A stretch of DNA of 6,568 bases from Thermoguttaceae bacterium (GTDB lineage Bacteria > Planctomycetota > Planctomycetia > Pirellulales > Thermoguttaceae), in contig JANLFZ010000081.1 of NCBI GenBank assembly GCA_024653385.1, forward strand, positions 9,840 to 16,407. Reading direction: 5' to 3'. This document shows, piece after piece, positions 1-5,988 of this stretch (the first letter of the stretch is position 1; each line of letters starts with the position of its first letter). The translations under genes and the position numbers were made by a program. The notes under the pieces were generated by a model, which ran no database searches, was not told where the DNA came from, and worked only from the letters and a program-made list of their open reading frames with translations.

Positions 1-58
1 TTGCCACAGCGCGGGGGGGCCTTGCCACAGCGCGGGGGGGCCTTGCCTCAGGGTGGCC
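1..58 (+). repeat. 21-bp direct repeat, two exact copies plus a decayed third
   Basis: Positions 1-21 and 22-42 are identical. Each begins TTGCCACAGCGC, continues with seven G (13-19 and 34-40) and ends CC. Positions 43-58 are a diverged partial third copy (TTGCCTCAGGGTGGCC). In the gspJ frame each unit encodes LPQRGGA. Each copy also places a G tract just upstream of a TTG codon, so the array repeats a possible start site. More copies may lie to the left of the window. Confidence 0.85.
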
Positions 59-1338
59 GTTCCTTCGGTGCGCCCGGTCGCCGGGCCTTCACGTTGCTTG
101 AGGTGCTCCTGGCCCTCGGATTGACCTTGCTGGTGCTGATGGCCGTGGGCATGGCGGTCGATTTCTACCTGCGGGGCATCGAAACGAGCCGGGCCAACGT
201 CGAAGAGGCCCAACTGGCCCGCGCCCTGTTGAATCGCATCGCCGACGACCTCCGCTGCGCGGTCCGGTACGACCCGATCAATGCCGAAAGCCTCGTCTCG
301 ACCTCGGGGGGGGCCAGCGGTTCCTCTGGTTCGCCAGGGTCCTCGGGCGGTAGTCCGCCGCCGAGCGACGATTCCGGGGCTGGCGGCGGGTCGACCGCCG
401 GTGCACAGCAGCAAACCAGCACCAGCGGCACCGGCACCAGCGGCAATACCGGCGCGTCGCAGACTGCGCAAGACACAACGACCGATTCGGCCACGGGCGT
501 TCCGCGGGCGCTACCCGGCCTGTACGGCACGCGGACCGAACTTCAGATCGACATCAGCCGGCTGCCGCGTCTGGACCAGTACAGCTACGACACCGTGCCC
601 GTCGGCGAGTCGATGCTCCTCGACCGGCTCAGCGACGTGAAGACCGTGACCTACTTTGTGCTCGACGGCGAGTCGGGGTTGACAGCCTCGGGCCAGCCGC
701 GTCGCGGGTTGGTCCGTGGCGAACTGGACCGGGCCGTCACCGCGTATGCCGCCGAACAGGGCACCTTCGAGATGATGGCCAACGAGTTCGAACCCATCGC
801 GCCCGAGGTCGCCGCGGTCGAGTTCGAGTACTTCGACGGCCAGGAGTGGCTCGACTCATGGGACTCGCAAACCCAGCAAGCCTTGCCCATGATGGTCCGC
901 GTGACCGTGTATCTTTACCCTTCGGAACTTCGCCGGGGTGGCATGGCCTGGGCCTCGCCCGAGATGGGGTACGCCGAAAGCGAGAACTTCTTGAGCTATA
1001 GCCTCGTGGTCCGGCTGCCCTCCTCCGAGCCGACCGGCAGCGCCAGCGGCGCCAGCGGGTCGAGCGACTCGAGCACGGGTTCCAACGGGGGCACGGGTTC
1101 CAGTGGGAACACGGGTTCCGGCGGGGGCAGCGGCTCCGGCGGGGGCAGCGCCTCCGGTGGCGGCTCGGGGGCCGGTGGCGCGTCGGGCGGCAGTGGTCCA
1201 TCGAGTTCCGGCGGCGGCTCCGGCCCAAGCGGGGGATCCAGTGGCGGCCAGGGATCGGGCTCGTCCGGCGGGTTCAATCCGTTCGGCGGCGCCTCGTCCT
1301 CGGGCTCTGGCTCGCCGTTCGGTGGGGGACGCCGATGA
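1..1338 (+). CDS. gspJ: GspJ-like minor pseudopilin with Gly/Ser-rich insert and tail; start uncertain at window edge
   Basis: Minor pseudopilin of a type II secretion system, expected near the tip of the periplasmic pseudopilus with GspK and GspI. Seen: a basic leader (residues 1-29) ends in GRRA, then the class III prepilin motif FTLLEVLLAL with Glu at +5 and a hydrophobic helix (about 30-57). The body (about 168-340) has the GspJ pattern: a YFVL strand, a GLVRGELDRA segment, then APEVAAVEFEYFDG and MMVRVTVYLYP. Residue -1 of the predicted cleavage site is Ala29 rather than the usual Gly. Two low-complexity Ser/Gly/Thr stretches, about 99-167 and 341-445, make the 445-residue protein roughly twice the usual GspJ length. 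The frame is open at the left edge. TTG codons at 1, 22 and 43 are all possible starts, and an earlier start outside the window cannot be excluded. The stop overlaps the gspK start by 4 bp. The J assignment is by pattern recall; another minor pseudopilin is possible. Confidence 0.8.
   Translation: MPQRGGALPQRGGALPQGGRSFGAPGRRAFTLLEVLLALGLTLLVLMAVGMAVDFYLRGIETSRANVEEAQLARALLNRIADDLRCAVRYDPINAESLVSTSGGASGSSGSPGSSGGSPPPSDDSGAGGGSTAGAQQQTSTSGTGTSGNTGASQTAQDTTTDSATGVPRALPGLYGTRTELQIDISRLPRLDQYSYDTVPVGESMLLDRLSDVKTVTYFVLDGESGLTASGQPRRGLVRGELDRAVTAYAAEQGTFEMMANEFEPIAPEVAAVEFEYFDGQEWLDSWDSQTQQALPMMVRVTVYLYPSELRRGGMAWASPEMGYAESENFLSYSLVVRLPSSEPTGSASGASGSSDSSTGSNGGTGSSGNTGSGGGSGSGGGSASGGGSGAGGASGGSGPSSSGGGSGPSGGSSGGQGSGSSGGFNPFGGASSSGSGSPFGGGRR
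1074..1163 (+). repeat. 18-bp imperfect tandem repeat, five units, in the gspJ tail
   Basis: Five consecutive 18-bp units start at 1074, 1092, 1110, 1128 and 1146. The first three begin CACGGGTTCC and the last two begin CAGCGGCTCC and CAGCGCCTCC. In frame they encode hexapeptides TGSNGG, TGSSGN, TGSGGG, SGSGGG and SASGGG. The unit is a whole number of codons, so gain or loss of copies would change tail length without a frameshift. The surrounding sequence to about 1330 stays Gly/Ser-rich but loses the clear 18-bp period. Confidence 0.75.
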
Positions 1339-2885
1339 TGACTCGAGTGCATGATCTCAGGAAGCCGGTAGCTCGCCGGGGCATGGTCCTCTTGGTGGTA
1401 CTGGTGGTCATCGCCCTGTTGGCCATGGCCGCGCTGGGCTTCACCGAGCTGATGCTCTCGGAACGCGAAGCGGCGGAACTGTCCGTCCGGCAGGCGCAGG
1501 CCCGGGCGTGCGCCGATTCGGGGCTGGAGTTCGCCCGGTCGTTCCTCATGCAGGACGCCCAGACGATGCAAGAGTCGGGCGGGTGGTACGACAACATGGA
1601 GCAGTTCCGCGGCGTCTTGGTGCGCGACGGGTTGTTGCCCAAGGACCGGGGCCGCTTCAGCATCGTCGCCCCCGCCCAGGAAGACGGCCGTTTCGCCGGC
1701 ATCCGGTTCGGTCTGGAGGATGAGTCGGGACGCCTGAACCTCAACACCTTGTTGCTGGCCGACCGCCTCCAAGAGGGCAGCGCCCGGCAAATCCTGATGG
1801 GCCTTCCCGGCATGACCGAGGACGTGGCCGACGCGATTCTCGACTGGATCGACCCGGACCCCGAGCCCCGCGAGTTCGGGGCCGAGGCCGAATACTATGG
1901 GGCCCTCAACCCGCCGTATGCCCCGAAAAACGGCCCGCTGGAGACCATCGAAGAATTGCTCCTGGTCCGCGGCGTCACCCCCCAGTTGCTCTTCGGCGCC
2001 GACGCCAACCGCAACGGGATGATCGACGCGGGCGAACCGGACCCCCAGAGCTTCATCGAGGCCGACAACTCCGACGGCTCGATGGACCGCGGCTGGTCCG
2101 CCTACTTGACCCTGTGGAGTCTCGAATCGAACCTCCGGCCCGACGGCACACCCAAGATCAACCTCAACCAGGACGACCTCGAGAAGCTCTATAACGAGGT
2201 CAAGGAGGCGATCAACGAGGCGGCGGCCACCTATGTCGTGGCCTGGCGGCAGACCAATCAAGCGTACACGGGCGACCAGCAGCCGACGACCCAGTACGGC
2301 GAGCTGGATTTCGAGAAGAAGTCGGTCCGCACGTTCGCCAATGTGCTCGACCTGATCGGCGACAAGATCGAAGTCCAGTTCAAGAACGAGAACCAGAAGA
2401 AGGTCATCGAGAGTCCCTTCCCGAACGTCCCCCTGGTGATGAACAGCTACATTGCGACGCTCATGGACAACCTGACGGTCCAGACGGCGCAAGTCCTTCC
2501 GGGTCGGATCAACGTCAACCAGGCGCCGCGGGCCGTGCTTTTGGGCATTCCGGGGATGACCGAGGACATCGTCGATCAGATCATCGCGCAGCGCCAGCCG
2601 GATCCTGCCCAGGCGGAGCCCCATCAGAAGTACGAGACTTGGCTCCTTTCGGAGGGGATCGTGGACCTCCAAACCATGAGGGCCCTGATGCCGTTCGTTT
2701 GTGGCTCGGGGAGCGTGTACCGGGCCCAGGTGGTGGGCTATTTCGACCGCGAGGGCCCCGACGCCCGCATCGAAGCCATACTCGACGCTACCAAAAGTCG
2801 TTGCCGCATAGTATTCTGGAGAGATATGACCCACCTTGGCCGCGGGTATTCCCGGGAAATGCTGGGCATCGAAGCCGCCGAGTAG
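1335..2885 (+). CDS. gspK: GspK, tip minor pseudopilin of the type II secretion system
   Basis: GspK caps the pseudopilus and interacts with GspI and GspJ. Seen in 516 residues: a basic leader ending RRG, predicted cleavage G16|M17, then hydrophobic helix 17-36. Position +5 is Val, not Glu; lack of Glu5 is a known hallmark of GspK. DESGRLNLN (129-137) is the family signature. Two related helix-hairpin-helix-like segments follow: LPGMTEDVADAILDWIDPD (157-175) and IPGMTEDIVDQII (405-417). Further INLN-type motifs are at 274-279 and 391-396. Residues 223-234 (DANRNGMIDAGE) match the canonical EF-hand loop. The family is larger than other pseudopilins, and this member is larger than the approximately 320-residue enterobacterial forms. 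The ATG at 1335 overlaps the gspJ stop (ATGA), and GGTGGGGGA at 1321-1329 can act as ribosome binding site; the adjacent ATG at 1338 is an equal alternative. Translational coupling to gspJ is inferred. Confidence 0.9.
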   Translation: MMTRVHDLRKPVARRGMVLLVVLVVIALLAMAALGFTELMLSEREAAELSVRQAQARACADSGLEFARSFLMQDAQTMQESGGWYDNMEQFRGVLVRDGLLPKDRGRFSIVAPAQEDGRFAGIRFGLEDESGRLNLNTLLLADRLQEGSARQILMGLPGMTEDVADAILDWIDPDPEPREFGAEAEYYGALNPPYAPKNGPLETIEELLLVRGVTPQLLFGADANRNGMIDAGEPDPQSFIEADNSDGSMDRGWSAYLTLWSLESNLRPDGTPKINLNQDDLEKLYNEVKEAINEAAATYVVAWRQTNQAYTGDQQPTTQYGELDFEKKSVRTFANVLDLIGDKIEVQFKNENQKKVIESPFPNVPLVMNSYIATLMDNLTVQTAQVLPGRINVNQAPRAVLLGIPGMTEDIVDQIIAQRQPDPAQAEPHQKYETWLLSEGIVDLQTMRALMPFVCGSGSVYRAQVVGYFDREGPDARIEAILDATKSRCRIVFWRDMTHLGRGYSREMLGIEAAE

Positions 2886-2886
2886 T

Positions 2887-2949
2887 GCGTTCGTCATTCG
2901 TGATGCGTCATTGGCGATTCGTCATTCGACATTAATCCTTCGTCACCGG
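2887..2949 (+). repeat. Degenerate 7-bp tandem repeat (consensus TCATTCG), nine units
   Basis: Almost the whole gspK-gspL gap splits into nine consecutive heptamers starting at 2887. Two are exact TCATTCG (2894-2900 and 2922-2928). Others differ by one or two bases, such as TCATTGG, CGATTCG and TCCTTCG; the weakest are TGATGCG and ACATTAA. It is visibly more AT-rich than both flanking genes. It has no start codon context or open-frame conservation that suggests coding. I recall similar GTCATTCGTCATTCG-type intergenic repeats in planctomycete genomes; that is recall, not a search. Whether it has a function is unknown. Confidence 0.75.
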
Positions 2950-2953
2950 CCCC

Positions 2954-4444
2954 ATGCCCCGCTTGCTCGCCCTCGAATGGAACGATACGGAAGCCCGCGT
3001 CGCGGTGGCGACGTCGCGGCGGGATCGCGTGGGCGTCGAGCACGCCTTCACGGTGTCGCTCCGGCCGAGCCAGCCGGGCCCCGACCAGCCGCCGGTCGAT
3101 GTAGGGCAGCGCCTGGCCGCGGCCCTGGCCGCGCGGGGGTTGGGCAAGAGCGACGTGCTGGTGGCCGTGGGCCGCACGAACGTCGAGTTGCGCCAGTTGT
3201 CCTTGCCGCCGGCCCCCGACGAAGAGCTTCCCGACATGGTGCGGTTCCAGGCCATGCGGGAGTTCAACGCCCTGGGCGACGACTGGCCGCTGGATTTCGT
3301 GCCCATCGACGAGGCGCCCGATCAGCCCCGCACCGTGCTGGCCGCGGCGATCGCGCCCGATCAGGTCGAGCAGATCCGCCAGACCTGCGTGGCGGCGGGC
3401 TTGCGCCCGCGGCGGCTCGTGTTGCGGCCCTGCGCCGCGGCATCGCTCTACTGGCGGCTTCAAGGGGAAGACCCGCTCCGGGTGCGCTTGTTGGTCGATC
3501 TCTTGGGCGACGAGACCGACCTGACGGTGATGATCGACCGCAAGGTGATCTTCCTCCGCACCGCGCGCCTGCCGAGCGATCCCCTGGCCGAGCCCGACGG
3601 CGTTCAGGTGCTCTTGTCCGAGATCCGCCGGACCATGGCCGCCGTGCAGAACCAGCTTGGCGGCCGCCGGGTCGAAACGGTCGTGCTTTGCGGCAGCGGC
3701 GACCAGCACGCGGCGTTGGCCGCGACCATGGAAGAGCGTCTGGGCACGCCGGCCGAGCTGTTCGATCCGTTCGGCGGGCTGGAGCTTCAGGGCGACCTGA
3801 AGCGGTCGCTGCCGGACCATCCCGGCCGATTCGCTCCGCTGTTGGGGATGCTGCTCGACGAGCTGCACCACACGGCGCACGCGGTCGACTTCCTCCATCC
3901 GCGGCGCCGGCCGGCCCCGCCCAGCCGCCGCCGCACCTACGTCCTCGGCGCGCTGGCCGCCGTCGTGCCCGTGGTGGCCCTGCTGTTGTACGGCGTGCTG
4001 GAATGGAACCGTCTGGGGGCGGAGCGGGCGCGCCTCGAGGAGGACTTGAAGCTCTGGGAGCCGCAAGCCGCGCGCGTGGCCAAGGACGAGAAGGCGTACA
4101 AGGAGATCGAGGCCTGGAAGGCCGGCGACGTGGTGTGGCTCGACGTGTTGGATCGCCTCTCGGAGAAGCTCCCGCCCGCCAAGGAAGTCATGCTCAAGCA
4201 GCTTGAGTTCCGCGCCTTGCGATCCGGCGGCGAGATCCAGATGGAAGGCGCCGTCAGTTCCGCGGCCACCGTCAAGGCGATGAACGACGCCATGGTCGAC
4301 AAGACGTACCGCGTGGTCCCCAAGGGCACGGGCGTGGGCTCGGTGCAAAGCCCCTATACCCTCCGGTTCGAGTGGTCGGTCGTGATTGTGCCCGAGAAAC
4401 GGTCCACCCCGGCCGTGGCCTCCAAGGGGGAGAAGCGGCGATGA
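2954..4444 (+). CDS. gspL: GspL-like platform protein (PilM-like domain fused to PilN-like domain)
   Basis: Single-pass inner-membrane protein expected to link the cytoplasmic secretion ATPase to the periplasmic assembly. In 496 residues: a PilM/FtsA-like actin fold (about 1-310) beginning LLALEWNDTEARVAVA, with VDLLGDETDLTVMIDRKVIF (181-200) at the phosphate-2 position and LCGSGD (245-250) at the adenosine position. A basic Pro/Arg stretch (316-327) precedes the membrane helix (about 329-347). Then come a charged, probably coiled segment (350-390) and a small periplasmic alpha/beta domain (about 393-480) like PilN/GspL. The first phosphate motif lacks the usual D-x-G, so nucleotide binding is doubtful. 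ATG 2954 is chosen because the family N-terminus begins right there, although no Shine-Dalgarno is visible (CACCGGCCCC precedes it). It follows the heptamer repeat and overlaps the next gene by 4 bp. The L name rests on architecture and position; a PilM-PilN fusion of a type IV pilus-like machine is the alternative. Confidence 0.82.
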   Translation: MPRLLALEWNDTEARVAVATSRRDRVGVEHAFTVSLRPSQPGPDQPPVDVGQRLAAALAARGLGKSDVLVAVGRTNVELRQLSLPPAPDEELPDMVRFQAMREFNALGDDWPLDFVPIDEAPDQPRTVLAAAIAPDQVEQIRQTCVAAGLRPRRLVLRPCAAASLYWRLQGEDPLRVRLLVDLLGDETDLTVMIDRKVIFLRTARLPSDPLAEPDGVQVLLSEIRRTMAAVQNQLGGRRVETVVLCGSGDQHAALAATMEERLGTPAELFDPFGGLELQGDLKRSLPDHPGRFAPLLGMLLDELHHTAHAVDFLHPRRRPAPPSRRRTYVLGALAAVVPVVALLLYGVLEWNRLGAERARLEEDLKLWEPQAARVAKDEKAYKEIEAWKAGDVVWLDVLDRLSEKLPPAKEVMLKQLEFRALRSGGEIQMEGAVSSAATVKAMNDAMVDKTYRVVPKGTGVGSVQSPYTLRFEWSVVIVPEKRSTPAVASKGEKRR

Positions 4445-5379
4445 CCCTGCAAAAACGGGAGAAAGTCCTCGCCATCGTGGTGGGCGTCCTCCTGGTGGTG
4501 GTTGCCGGGCGGATGGTCCTTCGGGTCGTGCTCAGCCCCTTGGCAACCCGCCAGGCCGAGGTGCAGGCCCTCGAGGCGAAGGCTGCCAAGAAAAAGGAGC
4601 AAGTCGAGGCCGCGCTGGTGGCCCAGACCAAACTGGCCGAGTACCGGCGCCGCGCGCTTCCCTCGGATCCTCAGATCGCTCGGACCGCCTATCAGAACTG
4701 GCTTCTCGAACTGGCCGACAAGGTCAAGCTGAAACGGCGCAAGGTCGATTCGAGCGACGGGCGCGAGCTGAAGGGAATCTACACCAACTTGCCCTTCACG
4801 GTTCGCGGCGAGGGCACCCTCGAACAGTTGACGCAGTTCTTGTACGAGTTCTACTCGGCGGGCCACTTGCACCGGATTCGCCGGCTCTCGGTCAAACCCA
4901 TCGAGAAGTCGTCCGATCTGGAGCTGACGATCGTCGTCGAGGCCCTCTCGCTTCCCGATGCCGACCGGCGCGACCAACTGGCCTCGATTCCCGGTCAACG
5001 GCTGTCGCGTCCCGATCTGGGCGCCTACCGCAAGACGATCGTCGAGCGGAACCTCTTCGCGGCCTACCGGCCGGCGCCGCCGGCGGCGCCGCCGGAGCGG
5101 CGCGTCGAGCCGCCGAAGTCCGATGCGTTCGACCCGAGCAAGTACGCCTATGTCACGGCGATCGTCTCGGGGCTCGATGGGCAGCCTCGCGTGTGGATCA
5201 AATCGCGGAGCAACGACGAGAACCTCCGCCTGCGCCAAGGCGAACGCTTCGAGATCGGCCCGATGAAAGGCACGATCGCCAGGATCGGCGACCGGCACGT
5301 GGAGATCCAGCTCGACGGCAAGACCGACGGCAAGCCGTTGGTGGTCGCCTTGGGCGATCCGCTGAAGAGTGCCGAGTAG
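4441..5379 (+). CDS. gspM: GspM/PilO-like platform protein with C-terminal PilP/GspC-like domain
   Basis: Bitopic inner-membrane partner of GspL. In 312 residues: a short cytoplasmic start, membrane helix about 9-31, a Lys/Glu/Ala-rich coiled segment (about 36-70), and a PilO/GspM-type ferredoxin-like domain (about 80-170) with PFTVRGEGTLEQLTQFLYEFY (118-138, key residues G123, L127, F133). Then RNLF (203-206), a Pro/Ala linker (209-226) and a small beta domain (about 232-306) containing RLRQGERFEIGPMKGTIARI (263-282). RNLF, a Pro-rich linker and a beta domain ending in a 'hydrophobic-G-D' strand is the pattern of PilP or the GspC homology region, which contacts the secretin. GspM proper is about 160 residues and ends before this. 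ATG 4441 overlaps the gspL stop (ATGA), with GGGGGAG at 4426-4432 as ribosome binding site. An upstream in-frame GTG at 4372 is rejected because the added 23 residues are unlike the family and lie inside gspL. Confidence 0.75.
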   Translation: MTLQKREKVLAIVVGVLLVVVAGRMVLRVVLSPLATRQAEVQALEAKAAKKKEQVEAALVAQTKLAEYRRRALPSDPQIARTAYQNWLLELADKVKLKRRKVDSSDGRELKGIYTNLPFTVRGEGTLEQLTQFLYEFYSAGHLHRIRRLSVKPIEKSSDLELTIVVEALSLPDADRRDQLASIPGQRLSRPDLGAYRKTIVERNLFAAYRPAPPAAPPERRVEPPKSDAFDPSKYAYVTAIVSGLDGQPRVWIKSRSNDENLRLRQGERFEIGPMKGTIARIGDRHVEIQLDGKTDGKPLVVALGDPLKSAE

Positions 5380-5397
5380 CGGGCCCAGCCCTGCCGC

Positions 5398-5417
5398 GCG
5401 GGCGCCAACCAGCCCGC
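5398..5417. terminator. Possible small hairpin in the convergent gap
   Basis: In the 44-bp gap between the gspM-like stop (5379) and the coaD stop (5424), GCGGGC (5398-5403) pairs with GCCCGC (5412-5417) across an 8-nt loop. The position between convergent genes suits a two-way terminator. The stem is only 6 bp and no T run follows on either strand, so an intrinsic terminator is weakly supported. Confidence 0.25.
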
Positions 5418-5423
5418 CGCACG

Positions 5424-5933
5424 CTATAGCCGTCCCGCCGTGAGCTTCGCGCGCAGCGCGTGGACCACGCCCAGCGGAAGGAACCGCGACAGCGCCGCGT
5501 CGTCGGCCACCGGGGCGATCTGCTTGATCAGCGAACTGGACACGTGCGCCAGTTCGCCGTCGGCGATCATGAACAGCGTCTCGACGTCGGGGGCGAGGCG
5601 GCGGTTGGCCATCATCATGGTCAACTCGGCGGCAATGTCGGTGATCGGCCGTACCCCGCGGATAATCACCCGGGCCCCGCACTCCCGCACAAACGTCACC
5701 GCCAGCCCCCGAAAGGTGCGGATCTCGATGTTGGCCAGGTGCTTCGTGGCGTCGCGGATCAGGGCCACACGCTCGTCGGCATCGAACAGCGGGTGCTTGT
5801 CGATGTTGATGCCCACCGCCACGATGAGCCGATCGAACAGGCGGCTGGCCCGCTCCATGACATTGAGGTGGCCGAGCGTGATGGGATCGAACGAGCCAGG
5901 GTAGACCGCGATGTGTTCCGTGGGAGGCGTCAT
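5424..5933 (-). CDS. coaD: Pantetheine-phosphate adenylyltransferase (CoaD)
   Basis: Catalyses 4'-phosphopantetheine + ATP to dephospho-CoA + pyrophosphate, the penultimate step of coenzyme A synthesis, in the cytoplasm. Seen in 169 residues, normal length for CoaD: YPGSFDPITLGH (11-22), with the TxGH nucleotidyltransferase motif at 19-22; Lys46 in NIDKHPLF; IIRGVR (90-95), whose Arg92 aligns with the E. coli ATP-binding Arg88; Glu103; NRRLAPDVET (110-119); and VSSSLIKQI (131-139), the second nucleotide-binding motif. By comparison with E. coli CoaD, His22 and Lys46 align with His18 and Lys42. ATG 5933 is chosen because the family starts 5-10 residues before the YPGSFDP strand. The in-frame upstream extension to 6050 crosses the likely promoter and has no family match. 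No strong Shine-Dalgarno is seen. The usual DFEYE segment reads DIAAE here, a form I associate with planctomycetes. It is convergent with the secretion operon and functionally unrelated to it. Confidence 0.95.
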   Translation of the reverse strand: MTPPTEHIAVYPGSFDPITLGHLNVMERASRLFDRLIVAVGINIDKHPLFDADERVALIRDATKHLANIEIRTFRGLAVTFVRECGARVIIRGVRPITDIAAELTMMMANRRLAPDVETLFMIADGELAHVSSSLIKQIAPVADDAALSRFLPLGVVHALRAKLTAGRL

Positions 5934-5988
5934 TCCAGGGGTCCGGGGGCCGCCGGTCGGTCCCACCTTGACCGTCCGGCACGCCCGG

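Noticed and set aside
996..2897. 633-codon open frame on the - strand opposite gspJ/gspK
   Set aside because: It is antisense to two well-recognised genes. Its Pro-rich end is simply the complement of the Gly/Ser tail of GspJ, and the long opening follows from high third-position GC.
2887..2949. CRISPR-like array in the gspK-gspL gap
   Set aside because: The units are 7 bp with no spacers, so this is a simple tandem repeat.
2836..4206. 456-codon + strand frame overlapping gspL
   Set aside because: It overlaps gspL in the wrong frame, has Arg/Gly/Ala-rich composition typical of a shifted GC-rich frame, and its start region just translates the heptamer repeat.
2894..4348. 484-codon open frame on the - strand opposite gspL
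   Set aside because: Antisense shadow of a recognised gene; its start lies in the intergenic heptamer repeat and the translation has no recognisable domain.
5072..5091. Perfect 20-bp palindrome of CGG/CGCC units inside the gspM-like gene
   Set aside because: It arises from repeated Pro/Ala codons in the linker between the PilO-like and PilP-like domains; no sign of an operator or recombination site.
5958..5974. Small hairpin (CGGTC/GACCG) in the coaD leader as a possible riboswitch or attenuator
   Set aside because: A 5-bp stem with a 7-nt loop is expected by chance in such GC-rich DNA, and no known riboswitch motif is visible.
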